Below, in pieces: positions 9,193-20,643 of a DNA stretch of 30,340 nucleotides; the stretch's first letter is position 1; each line of letters begins with the position of its first letter. Source of the stretch: Saccoglossus kowalevskii (lineage: Eukaryota; Hemichordata; Enteropneusta; Harrimaniidae). The stretch covers positions 12,032 through 42,371 of the forward strand of contig NW_003155758.1 of NCBI RefSeq assembly GCF_000003605.2, in the 5' to 3' direction. A program made the position numbers and the translations under genes. The notes under the pieces are model-generated. The model had not been told where the DNA came from. It ran no database searches and worked only from the letters and a program-made list of their open reading frames with translations.

Positions 9193-12100
9193 AATACTTA
9201 GCATTGTGAATCTGAGCCGACAAACGATTTATTGAATTGACACATTATTATTTAGAAAATAATAGCAACATCTGTTATTAATGTTTACTTAGGAAATTAA
9301 CACTTAGTTATGATTAATATTTGTAATGAATAATTATAATATCAGTGCGCATATTGCCCTCGTTAAATTGAAGCGGTGTTGACATGGGAGATCAACACCA
9401 CAATTTGTGAATCAGATGTATTGATGTACTTTTTGCTGTTTTTTTCTGTTCTGTTACATGTACTAGCATATTGTTATAATATAAACAAGGACTGTTTATT
9501 GTGCTGTAACTGGGTTTTTGTTCGTTAATGCAACGTCCAAAAGTAATCACAGTATAATGGAATGGCTGGCAATATTTTGTATTAGTAATTATCACTGAGA
9601 ATCAAAAACAATGAACGGCAACAATTATATTTTTACTCGATAAATTAATACTAGTAAATGTATTTAGTAAATCGGTAAATACTAGTATTTAAATGTATAG
9701 GAGTAAGTACTCATAATTTTGTTTTTATTTTTCCCACAAAACGTCATCAAGATTTGTAGCAAAGTAGATTTGTCCATTTGGTTCTAAATTTTTCAAAAAA
9801 AATAGAAATATAAATAATTTATCTTCAAAAATTGCTCAGGTTTCAACTCCAACTGCATTTGATCTTCTGACATATTCAAATAAATAAATTAAACCCAATA
9901 AACTACATTTATTCAAAAGGATAAATATTTGTATGTTAACGTATGTGATTGTGAGCTGGTTGGTTTTCGGTTGGTAACTCCACCGGCTCTTTGCAATTTT
10001 AGCTTCGCTTGATACATTAATAGCACAGATTGTCGCTCAGTATATATCGTTTGTTTTGTTTTTTCCAATGTCTATGCATCTATGCCATTACGACAAAATA
10101 CTTGAAAATCTACGCCCATATCGATAGAGTGTGGTCTTGTCTCGAGGTGTACGTCGCAGTTTGTACACAGAAACAAATTTCAAAAAACAAAGTTTCAGGC
10201 TAATTGTATACAACATTTTTCCAAAATTTAGGCAATTCGTATTTTATACATCTATTTAGTCATTATTCATTAACTTTTCTCAAAATGTTTGGATATTTAA
10301 TTTTTAATTTTCTGAAATTCAGCGATGCGTGGTGATATTGTTGGCGACACAAGGTCACTGACCTTTCACCTGAACCTCTATAATACAATCATATCGTAGT
10401 GTGATACGAATGTCTTATTCACACTGGCCAGATTTTCGCACATTCACATTATGCTACAAATAGTCAAAATGCTGTTTCCATTGGCCTCCCAGTAAGGAAC
10501 TAACTGTTTGATTTTTATAACACGCGTGTTCTTATTGTTTTTGTCGTTCTTAATTGCAAAAATTCAACTACACATCCTAGGTTCACGTTGCTGCTAATAA
10601 TAATAACAACTGTATTAATCAACAAGTACCGTGGTACGGCATGGTAAACAGAACACATAAAATACATTGCACAGACAGAAATTAATAATACATAATGAGA
10701 AACCATTAACTATTAGAAAATTTTTATTTCAGAAATAAAACCCTTTTGTTCCTTATTTTATTTTGTATGATGTATTTTTTAAATATTATTTGGCCAATAA
10801 CACAGTTGCATATTGTTTAAAAGTTATTTAGTCTTTTTTTTTTTTTGGTTTGTTTTGATATCAGATTACGATTTCTCCTTATATAATTTACAATCTAGGG
10901 TGAAGGAAATTTCATTCCCAACTACTTTGTTGATGCATTTATTCTTTTCTACTATGGATGTTTTTCTTCTTCTACTTAATTCAATTTCCAAATTATGGTC
11001 ACTGATTCTAAACCCTGTCACAATTCTCCCCGTGTTGTAGTTTTTTGTTAAAGGCACTAATAATTGGACTTTCGCATTTGCGCAATAAGCAGGAATTTGC
11101 CAAAAGTGCAGTTTTCGACACCGAGTGGGTCATTTCATTTCATTTACGCATTGAGGTATGTATATTTTGAAACGCACTAGCAGATATACTATCATATCAG
11201 TATTTTCTGTGTTCTTTTCCCGGACTACGCGACACATTATTTGGAGGCCCGCGTTGGTAATGGTGGACAGATGGGAAACAGATGTCACAAAGCGAGCGAT
11301 CAAAGGCCCCCACATGATTCTACCTCGTAAATACACACACTACCTATACGGGTGCTTATGGTGCAAGTAGGCAACAGCTATATCCACCCGATCCTTTCAG
11401 CAACAGCCTGGTCAATGTACGCCCCGTGACGTATGTGAACACGTGCACTGACAATGCGCAACAATGACTGATCACGTGATCTACTCGTATCGCCACGTAT
11501 CGATAGCGTCACCGGACCGATGTCACGTATTCAATACGATGGGAGCATTGGTAAATTATGATAAAGACATAACAAAACGGACGTTGTTCGTAATTTCAAT
11601 TGAGACAACGACCACACGACGTGTTCATTATATACGTATCAATGTCGGCGTGCATGGATACTGCTTTCCGTTCAAACGTACATACACCCTACACAAATAC
11701 AATGTATACACAATTTATGTTACATTAAAATATCAGCACACTTATTCATGGCTGTTGTGTATCTGAATATTCTAATTATTCAATGTTCTGGTCGTTAGAA
11801 TGACGTTTTAACACACATGACCAAGAAAAGCTAATTTTACATTTCATTTTTGAAATACACATTTGAAATTTTTGCAATGTACATTTCGAATTGTTCATAT
11901 TCAATGAAGGCTCATACGCTCTGATATCGAAAATGCGAAATACGTAATTGTTTTAAACATGCTAACAAATTAAATTACATTTATGACGACTTGCATATTT
12001 GTCATTTTTGGCACATTTCAAAAATTCCGAAAGTGAACCATTCAAGTTCTTAGCGCCATCAAATCATGTTTCAAAAATACTGAACGTGCTATTAAAAAAA

Positions 12101-12319
12101 ATCACTATTTCAGATGAGCAAGTATTAATGTAGCTATTTCAAACGTTCCAGACATTTAGAATTGTTTCCTAATTTTTAGATACATGTTTGATTTGCATTT
12201 ATTTCTCAAACGTGCTCTGCTATATACAAATATTTATATTTAATAGATTACTTATTTGATCCAAAATGAAAAACGTGCATCTTACTCCGCCATGTTGGCT
12301 ATACATGTGCTTTTTTCTG

Positions 12320-12340
12320 TTTTTTTTTTTTTTTTTTTTT
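12320..12340 (+). repeat. Poly(T) tract
   Basis: Twenty-one uninterrupted T. It could be the A-tail of a minus-strand retroposed sequence, but no body or target duplication is apparent. Confidence 0.85.
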
Positions 12341-12680
12341 AATTGTCATTTTTAGTTCTTGGATAATAGCAGCTCATATACCAATGACGTCATACAAATG
12401 AGAGATGCAACAAAACAAATTTAAATTTTTGTAAATAACAATTTATGGCATGTAGGCATGTACTAGACACATGATACTAACTTACTCTAATGATCCGTCT
12501 CGGAATCTGTAGTCGGTCTCCGGCCAGATCATCAGTTTGCCTGTCATCCTATCTACGGTAAAAACTACAGTACATGTATATGCCTACACTCTTCTAGAAT
12601 AAAATGTTTCAATTTACAACTTTAGTAGAAGTAGGCCGGCTCACCAGTACCTTTCAAGTTGCCGGAGTGTTCTCTAGCAA

Positions 12681-12698
12681 AGGTTGGGTACCCAACCT
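12681..12698. repeat. 18-bp perfect palindrome
   Basis: AGGTTGGGTACCCAACCT is fully self-complementary with no spacer. It may be a dimer-binding site or a chance occurrence; no neighbouring gene helps decide. Confidence 0.8.
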
Positions 12699-13299
12699 CG
12701 AAAATGGGTTTTAATTTCACCCTAAGGTGCTGTGTTGAATTTTATTGTTATTCGTGCGTAACCGTCTAGATTATGTTTCGTGTATACAACACATCCTCGA
12801 ATGTATACTACATTGTGAGTTTTCTGTGAGGTCGCCTTTTAACCCAAACTCGGCGTTTGTCACCTTTCACAAGATTTTGTTTTCTATTTTTTTTTATTTT
12901 GATTAAGTTATTCCCATGTTGTTCAAAATTAATAATATAAATTACAAACAAAAAATAAATAAAAATGTAAAAAACAAGAGTCAGTCAGACACATTGTACA
13001 AATCACGTGACGTACCATTCTTCCAAGACATATCGCGAATTTTTTTGCGCACACGAAATACTAATTAAAAAAAATACCAACATCATTGGAGTTGGTCTTA
13101 CAAAGATTTGAAATATGAGATTTATTTCTTTACTGCGAAAAAGTTTTCAAGGACGTATTTATAAGTCTCTGCATTTCTTCTTTATTAAATGCCTTATGTT
13201 GCATACACATACCAAATATTCCATTTTGAAATGCCATGTTACATGTAATGAATGATTAGCTTATTTTTTATATTTATTGTATATTTATTTAGTTAAAAA

Positions 13300-13349
13300 N
13301 NNNNNNNNNNNNNNNNNNNNNNNNNNNNNNNNNNNNNNNNNNNNNNNNN
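13300..13349. other. Assembly gap (50 N)
   Basis: Exactly 50 unresolved bases; the round number suggests a scaffold gap of estimated or arbitrary size. The left flank is AT-rich, low-complexity sequence. Features on the two sides need not be adjacent in the true genome. Confidence 0.99.
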
Positions 13350-15912
13350 TTGGGGCGTGTAACACGGCGAGCGTTCAATTTCCATTGTAAGATTGCTAAA
13401 TAGTTAAAAATATAAAAGTAACTTTAGCGATACTTTCTAATATAATAATAAAAGACAATGAGTAAATAAAAAAAAATGGGAACACCTAAATTTGTTTTCA
13501 CCATGAAAACAACGATATAGAGATTTGCCCAACGTCTTAGCGTGATGATTCTTTATAGCACCTAATATTAACTCATAATGACTTTCCATTCGCACTGAAG
13601 TATATCTCGTATTACAACAATTTTGAAATGAAAATTGGTTAAAATGCATAAGTTCATAATTCAAAAACTAGTTGGATGACACACTTTATTTTGTTTGTTT
13701 TTTGTTGACTTCCAAATACTGTAACCAGTCACCGCGAAAAATTTCAATACTAGGAGATCAATTCTGTGTGAGCAGTGTGATATCAACGTGCACCCGCATG
13801 GACATTAATTTAATTCACGTTGTCACGTGTTTTGCGGTGGCTCGTGAGAATCAGTATCTAATCTCTATATATAGCGCGTTATTTTCAGTTTGCCGCGAAT
13901 AACCTCGAAGTATTATATTTACATCACTCCGAAACATTCGAAAGGAAAACTGGAAAAAGATATAGTCAATTATTTAACATCATTTTTATTTGGAAATATA
14001 ATTCTGCTGTTATTTTGGGAATATATCAAAGCCATCTATTTTCCATGCCAAGTCATAATTGCAGTCGCCCAGAAACGGTTTTTATTTTGTGTATATGAAA
14101 AGCAACAAGCTGTTTAACATACGCCAGATCGGCTAAGACATAATATTTGAATTCGAAAAACGAGTTCCGTTAATGAGGTCACGGTCATGGTCAGGCTTTG
14201 CGAAGTACTTGGTCAAAGAATCGGTTTTACGATTTGTATGCATTCATGAAAACGTGACGCTGATTCCACAACTGCAATTTCGTGTATAACACAGACGTAA
14301 GAACAACCTATATATCACTTTTTATGTGTGGCAATGGGTGTTATTTGAGCGTCGTAATGCTTCCAGCAACATGAAGTTTCATTTCCAGTTTCAAAGAAAA
14401 TAACGCACGTGCGTTACGTGTTGATCATAATGTTTTCTTCTCTCCGCCTTTAAATACGTAATTACTAAAATTATAAATTCGACGTACTCTTCCCTGATTC
14501 ACTTTACGTGCTTGTTTATGTTGCTGCTAATTCAATTTCATGACTCTTTAGATATTAGTCGCGAATAATCAACACCTTGTCCCAAATATAAAAATATATA
14601 ATATATGTGTGTACAGACAATGGCGATGTTTTTTAGTAATATTTTATATGAATTACTCCAAATGGAAAGTCTTGAGCTTAAGGCTATGGTTTTGGTTCAT
14701 CGGTAAAATCGGTAAATCGGTCTTTAGAAACTGCGAATGTAGTGCTTGGAGATAAACGATACGTTTCAAAAACGCGATCTGGAATCAAAGAGTGATATGT
14801 GTTGTCTTCGTTCATCTGGAAATAGATTTATGAAAATCTTAGTGAGGATTCGAGATGTCTGTAAGTTATAATACGTCATACTAACCACGTCATGCTTCAG
14901 AGTGGTTTACATATTATAAAGATATTAAGAAATGGGTTTCAGTCTTTTTTTTAATGGACTACCTTTGTATGGTAACCCATGACGTGCTTCCATTACACTT
15001 GGGTTTGGTCGTTCTTACTTGTCGGCTAAAAGTCAGTTAAATAAACCGTGTTCCGAACTTGAATACATGCACCACATAATATACGCTGGGGAGGAAAGAT
15101 AGAACGACCGTTGTGCTGTTAATGTTCGTATGCCGCGAAAGGTCAACACTGTGAGTGGTTGGTTCACGACAAGTCGCGTCGGTACTGTGCTGTTTTCAGA
15201 AGCACATCCAACGAATCTGTGGCCATACTGGCACGATGGATATCGTATATAAGTGACCTTGTCTTTTTTTTAGTAAGGTGGGCCTTTCCGCGAATTTACC
15301 TCCCTTGCGTGCATTTGATGACGTCACCGCATGTATCTACCCGTATAAATCTACCCATGTGTTAGGGTTAAAAATTACGCCAAATTGCATCGGTGTGTTG
15401 TTGCACGCAAACTCCCGGAACTCCCGGTGTACCCGGAAATCGAAATGTCGAATCGAAAACGTCATAGTTCAATGACTAAGTAGTATACGTCTATTTTAGA
15501 AATATTTATATTATATTTTGTGTCTGTGTCCATCCATAATATTACGTAACCAAGACAACCCTTCGTGGAGCAAATCTTGTTTTTTGCCACAGCTAAACCA
15601 GCGCGTTTTTTGTGTTTGTATGTGGAACGTCACACCATATTTTTATTAGTTAATCTGTTTATTATTATTTTCATTATAATGAATATGATTCCGACTGTCC
15701 CGTTTTGGGTTGATTATATACCTATGTCATGCCGTGTCAATAGTTCATAGGTGTACGGCATAATCGGTGACACTTGTTCGGGATGATCCAGACGCGATTA
15801 TACTGTGTCATCGGAACTCTGCTGAAAAACAGCCAAATGTGACTTAGAAACGGGAGAAATGCACGTTACACAATTTGTTGATATGTTTGTCAATTAAATG
15901 TGTCTTGTATTA
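13350..15912. other. CpG-normal non-coding stretch
   Basis: No gene is recognised; open frames at 13672-13902, 13890-14117, 15159-15365 and 15565-15750 lack domains. It includes CACGTG at 13824, a 16-bp palindrome at 14401-14416 and a CRE-like TGACGTCA at about 15318. If the exon at 15968 is real, the last part is its upstream regulatory region or a 5' intron; no clear TATA box was found. Confidence 0.5.
14401..14416. promoter_or_regulatory. 16-bp palindrome centred on CACGTG
   Basis: TAACGCACGTGCGTTA is a perfect palindrome whose centre is the class B E-box CACGTG, the bHLH (Myc/Max/USF-type) site. Function is inferred from the motif only. Confidence 0.4.
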
Positions 15913-16002
15913 TTAAAAATATTGTTTAGATTCTTTCCAGTTGTTTTCCGATAAGAAAGCAACCATCATGCATTTCGCGACGACTCCCTTTTCTGACGCC
16001 AT
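15913..16002 (-). other. Alternative antisense start with YY1-like motif (29-codon ORF)
   Basis: On the minus strand the bases at 15997-16005 read AAGATGGCG, the YY1-type motif that in many animal promoters covers the start codon. From this ATG a frame of 29 codons (starting MASEKGVVAK) runs to TAA at 15913. It contains no obvious splice donor and no recognised domain. It overlaps the plus-strand candidate exon, so at most one is likely to encode protein; the motif could equally be a downstream promoter element of the plus-strand gene. Short length and lack of homology keep confidence low. Confidence 0.2.
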
Positions 16003-16070
16003 CTTGGATCCATTGGTGTCTGAAGAACTCGTCTCTAAAGCGGAATTTCGTCAAAAATATCCATTTAAAA
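15968..16070 (+). CDS. Candidate first coding exon (partial, 34 codons, unknown gene)
   Basis: An ATG in the context AACCATCATGC opens a frame of 34 codons plus one base, which runs into a consensus donor (AAAA|GTAAGAG) at 16071. The peptide starts MHFATTPFSD and ends FRQKYPFK; it is mixed and acidic/basic, unlike the low-complexity translations nearby. I recognise no family. A pyrimidine tract ending TTCTTTCCAG at 15940 could be a 3' splice site, so the exon may begin at 15941 with a 5' leader. Context supports transcription to the right: the exon lies in CpG-normal DNA about 0.9 kb before a sharp drop in CpG, as expected for an unmethylated promoter followed by a methylated gene body. No later exon is recognised, so the first intron would be long. 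Alternatives are a chance ORF beside a chance donor, or a minus-strand start over the same bases (15913-16002). Confidence 0.4.
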
Positions 16071-18436
16071 GTAAGAGTTCAGTTTTATTTTTTGTAGAAT
16101 CGTATTCGTTTTTATTTTATCTTTAAGATTATGTTGGTATTTTGTAGTTTTGTTGTCCCGTTTAAAATATTTTTGACGGAAACGCCCGGGTGAACGGCTG
16201 GCCTTTGCATGCGACCTCGCGGTGTTAAAAAATGCTGTCGGCCTATAAACAATGGTGAGAAGGGCCAAACTTTCGATCGCTGTCTGGGCGTTTTTACCAT
16301 CTTCCTGTGCCGATTCTCATCACAGATTTAACACGAAAGCTAATAACGTTTGGGGCATATATTCAGCGACCAGTATTGAAATTTGAGCGTATTTTCAGCG
16401 CGGTTGCCCGGAAAAGATGCAATGCACACGGGGCTTCAAAAACGGATAGGCAAGGATCGCTGCGCCATTAGAAAAAAAAATGCAATCCCGTTTTCAAAAA
16501 GTCGCCACACTTTCGTTCTGTAATTTCCGGGCAAAGTATGCGGTGATGTACTTGTGCGATTATATTACTTGTTTGAAATCCAAAGCAATTAATATTTTCA
16601 GACTTCCTTCCTGGAATAAAATATTTTTTTCGCACACCGAAGTAGAATTTTTTCAAAAAGTCGGATCTCTGTACAGTGTACGGAGATGCACGATATCGTG
16701 TTTTGCGTGGTACAACAAACATAATATCAGCGTTCGTGGCAGCTTGGATTTATCGCAGTCCATCAGATTCAACCACCGATCGACCAGTTTGGACTCGAAA
16801 GTGAGTGAATATAGCGATTTAACGATCTATTTACGTGGGTGAAGGAAAGTTAAACACCCAGTTGAAAACGGCCATGTTTGCCAGTTTACAAGGTCACTCC
16901 ACTCCCACCGTGTGCTACGTGTTGACCGCAATTTTAGTAATGAAGTTTTATTTCGGGCTTAGCCGTTTTGGTTCAAATGTATAGTGATCGAAAATTAATA
17001 TTTGTTGAATCTTTTTTTTATGTTATTAATTAAGTCCTACAGGGTTTTTGGGATTATGAACAGATTTTCTAGCTAAGCCTCTATCTAGGCAAGAATATGT
17101 CATCTTGCTGTTCTGTGCATTAAATCTCACATTGCTTTATATTTGTTTGTTATGTTTCATCATAATTATAATATCGAAGGATATAGTTCCCACAAATTTA
17201 TAGATTTTTGAAAAAAAATTCAATGACATTTCTTATTTTAAAATAATTACTTTTAAGAATTGGAGTAAATATTTTAAAAAGTGTGCAGGTAGGAAGACCA
17301 AAGCGATAACAGGCCTACGACAGCATGTGTTTTGAGAGACATTTATTTGCTTCATGGCTTTCAGGGGGGTGATGATGGACATCAGAACAGCACATACGTA
17401 CATAAAAGAATGGCAACCAAACAAGCCCTCAATAGCTACATGCATATACATTTTGAAATTTTTTAATTTTTTTCCTTCTATTCCTGCTATATTTAGTATT
17501 GTGGCTTTTTTTTACCATTACTTATGTTCACTAATCGATTAATGAATGTTAATGTTACTAGTCGTAACTTTGTTTGGTCCCGAGTGTGTTTTCTCTATTG
17601 TTGTATCTATGTGTTCTTTCAAATGTGATGATTAATGCCTTGTAAGCAGTTGACGTACATGAGTGCATATATTAGATTCCTGATATTCATTTGGACTGAG
17701 TAGACAATTTTCTCAATAAATGGGAAGTCAATGACAGCGCTTGAGCTTCAGAATCTGGAGGGTACACTTTCAAAGCCAATGTTGATAAAAATGCTTTAGG
17801 ATGCTAGTTAGTGCTCTATTACAGGTAGTGGTGATTATGTAAATTCACAGAGGTATTTCGATGGTAAAAATAAGTAAATGTATAACAAATGCAACATTTT
17901 ACTTGCCCTTTTTTTGTAAATGCCCTTGTAATAAAGCAAATATGGTAAAATAATTATATAAGTGAATATTAGATCATCTGAGTGGTTAGTAAGTAGGTCA
18001 TCCAGGTAAATTGGTGATTTTGATGCCTGAGTGAATGTTAATCTCTGCAATGCTGCACTGTTCAATGGTTGCATGTGGAAAATATTACTTATATTACACA
18101 TTTGAAAATGGCCACCGAGATCTTATTGAGAGAAAAAAATTAAGCCACAAGACGTGTTGCCTCCTAACTAGTGTACCATTTTCTACTGTTCCCATGGAAA
18201 CTGTTTGAAATACAGATTTGAAATAGTGAATGAGATGACGAGAGAGATAGCAATACTATTGAAGATGCAAAAATAAGTAATGACTTTCTCATTTCGACGA
18301 TATGTTGGTGGCCATTTTACTGGACGCACTTGAACATCTTGTGAAAATGGGGCTTGGGGGTGGGGTACGGGTGTGACTCCAAGTGAAGACACAACTTTTG
18401 TATATGTGTCATTTACTGTACTGTATACCACTTTGA
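16071..18436 (+). other. Probable intron start; CpG step near 16990
   Basis: The first 0.9 kb is CpG-normal (three to five per 60 bases at 16141-16560). From about 16990 CpG becomes rare. An open frame of 120 codons at 16480-16842 and a minus-strand frame starting near 16300 with AAGATGG show no recognised domain and look like chance frames in CpG-rich DNA. If the exon at 15968 is genuine, this is the start of its first intron. Confidence 0.35.
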
Positions 18437-18444
18437 AATAGCTA

Positions 18445-18500
18445 CTATAATGCATCAATTATTCACTCGTTTTTAATTTCATTAATAAGTAAAATCTTAA
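18445..18500 (+). mobile_element. Fragment of TACTGTAAA-type miniature element
   Basis: TAATGCATCAATTATTCACTC followed by TTTTTAATTTC matches, base for base with few changes, the start of the segment at 18662. It is a short partial copy; no right end is recognised. Confidence 0.4.
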
Positions 18501-19209
18501 CTAAATCCATGTGAACATAACAATAGAACTCATTGTTTCCTTGCCAAGGTTATGAAATTTAAAGTTTGTGAAAGTACATTAGGTTTAATGTTTTATGTAA
18601 GTATATACTTTCTTTTAGAAAAGCTACATTTTGAGTTAGTGAAATTACTTTGTATGCTAAATACTGTAAATGCATTAATTATTCACAGGGTTTTAATTTC
18701 CATATTTTTGCTGCTAAGTAAATAGTGAAATTAAATGGCAGTGAAAATAAATGGTTTTACCATTAGAATATTATAGCTGCAGTCCATGTCAGATTAGACT
18801 TGAAATGACATTCCAACATATAACTTTATCTGGGTCTGAAATAGATCATAGCTTTATGGAGGATACATTCCCAGATAAGAAAGAAACATGAATGAAAACT
18901 AGATAGAAATATCATGAATGAGTTGCAGGTTAAAATAAGGGGGGAAAACAAATTATTATAGCAAAATAAAGATAATAAAACTAGGAGGTCCAGAATATTG
19001 ATGTTACACTGAAGAAAAATAGGAGCTAAGGCCTTCAGGTAAAAGGACACCCTAGCCTAATAAAGAAAATCAAAAGCAGAGTACCTAGCTCAATATACTC
19101 TATTTTATAATACTTTTCAGTTGATAAAATTATCTGCTCATTCAACTACCTTGGGAAAACATTTCTTCTTTTTTTGCTTAAATATACTAAGATTAAGACA
19201 ATGGTCTAG
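18470..19209. other. 740-base CpG-free run
   Basis: Not one CG dinucleotide lies between those at 18468 and 19210. TG and CA are common, as expected from deamination of methylated C. The stretch holds the miniature element above and no gene. Confidence 0.75.
18662..18780 (+). mobile_element. TACTGTAAA-type miniature element (degraded)
   Basis: Begins TACTGTAAATGCATTAATT and continues with ATTCACAGGGTTTTAATTTC, as in the fragment at 18445. The TACTGTAAA start is shared with the elements at 24701 and 26165. Bases reading TTCACAGG may once have been TTCGCGG, consistent with CpG decay in a methylated region. The right terminus is not clear. Confidence 0.4.
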
Positions 19210-19315
19210 CGTTATTGTTGAACCCTTACACTTGACTTTACAGCAGACACAAAATGAGATTCATATGGGTAACGTGCAACTTCCCTTGGAAAGTACTTAT
19301 CAATGTTCCAGTAAA

Positions 19316-19328
19316 CCCCCCCCCCCCC
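19316..19328 (+). repeat. Poly(C) tract
   Basis: Thirteen C in a row, inside an 87-codon frame (19121-19384) with no recognised domain. A possible 3' splice site (TTGACTTTACAG) ends near 19243, but the homopolymer and lack of homology argue against a coding exon. Confidence 0.85.
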
Positions 19329-19792
19329 AGACCATTGAAGTGACTGTGGATTCATTAGAATATCATACAACTACCTTTGCATAGTAACAACAATAATACA
19401 ACACAGACAACATGGAAACAAATGACAACAGACAACTTGGCTATGGTACGTACTTTGACAAAAATTAATTTGTGCAAAATGAAGTGGTGCCAGGGAAATT
19501 GAGATTGTCACAAAATGTAGCAAATTGTTTTCATAACATTAAATCATTTGATAGCACTAATAGAAAAGTTCCTCACGATATTGCAATGTTCATAGAAACT
19601 TTCATAGGGAGTTTGCTAACTCCCCGAACAAATCTTGTTTTTGGCTGCTGTAACCTATCAATGCTTTGGAGGAGGTCTCAGCACTGCAATTAGTTTATGT
19701 GTGTAGGGCATTTTACAAATTGTGGTTCAAATTCAATATTTAGTTATTACTGCTTTTAAGGCAGTTTGAACTGAAATAAAATTTTGCAATAG

Positions 19793-19933
19793 GCATACTG
19801 CATATTTATGCAATGCATCATGGGAAAATTGGTATTTTGCACTACTGAGCATACTACTGCATATTTATGCAATGCATCATGGGAAAATTCGTATTTTGCA
19901 CTACTGAGCATACTACTGCATATTTATGCAATG
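19793..19933 (+). repeat. 59-bp tandem repeat, about 2.4 copies
   Basis: The block GCATACTACTGCATATTTAT with AATGCATCATGGGAAAATT and ATTTTGCACTACTGAGC recurs with a 59-base period (CATATTTATG at 19801, 19860 and 19919). The first two copies differ at very few positions, so the duplication is fairly recent. Reversed, TTTTCCCATGATGCA resembles the ZNF143/STAF site core. A single inverted relative lies at 28163-28207. Confidence 0.85.
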
Positions 19934-20643
19934 TATTATTTTATTTGTATATAATAGGGAACCATTATCACCCTGAAATTATATGCAAATCTTTTGAAAT
20001 GTTTGACTGATAATAGGATTCATGTCAATAATAATATAGGACCTTTTCAGCTCATATCACCAAGCAAAAAGTTTGAGATATGAAGAAATAATAGAAACCA
20101 AATGAGGATTTAAGACTCTTGTAAAATTGCCTGGTGATCCCTAATTTGTTTTTATCCATTTCAATATCCTAATGACATAAACCCATAGTAATAAAAATAT
20201 CATGAACATTACGTATAATCTTCCATTCAGCTCATATCTACTCGAATTAGAATGCTACTTGCAAGTTTTTTACATCTGCACATATTTTAGCGCATATGGC
20301 AGTAGTAATATTTTATGTCAGTATATGTCTACAGTTATTCATTTTAGTCAACATTATGTGAACTTTTTTGGTTCCCTGTCAATCTGCTTTTTGATAAAAA
20401 CGATGAAATAGTATGCATAAAATGTCATTTCAGCAGCAGTTTCCATAGACCACAATGAAAACACATTTCCTTGTTAAAAACCCACAAAAATATTGTAGAT
20501 TTTTCAATACTGTAGACATCAAAAATACCATCAAAAATGTCACGGAACGAAATTTTGGGATACTTCCATGAAAAATAATTGTAAAATGCACTAAAAGTAA
20601 CAAAGTTTGCTACTTTTGCTACCATATTTTTATTCCATTTTTT

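Larger units (their letters stand above)
9193..13299. other. CpG-normal non-coding stretch
   Basis: No gene is recognised. An ATG-initiated frame of 100 codons at 11464-11766 has no known domain. Sites of note are a CACGTG pair at 11440 and 11473, the latter within GATCACGTGATC (11470-11481); CRE-like TGACGTCA near 12384; a 21-base T run at 12320-12340; and an 18-bp palindrome at 12681-12698. On the minus strand near 12292, AACATGGCGGAGTAAGA combines a YY1-like start context with a donor-like GTAAGA, but nothing else supports a gene there. Confidence 0.5.

Noticed and set aside
13300-13349. N run as a biological feature
   Set aside because: It is an assembly gap; nothing can be said about its content.
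16112-16300. Minus-strand 62-codon frame beginning AAGATGG
   Set aside because: The start motif is YY1-like, but the peptide is unremarkable and GTAAAA directly after ATG could also be a donor; no support for a gene.
16480-16842. 120-codon frame downstream of the candidate exon
   Set aside because: No homology recognised and no clear splice acceptor in the right place; probably chance in CpG-rich, stop-poor sequence.
19685-19735. tRNA B-box-like GGTTCAAATTC
   Set aside because: No A-box at a suitable distance and no cloverleaf; the same holds for GGTTCGATTTA near 1193.
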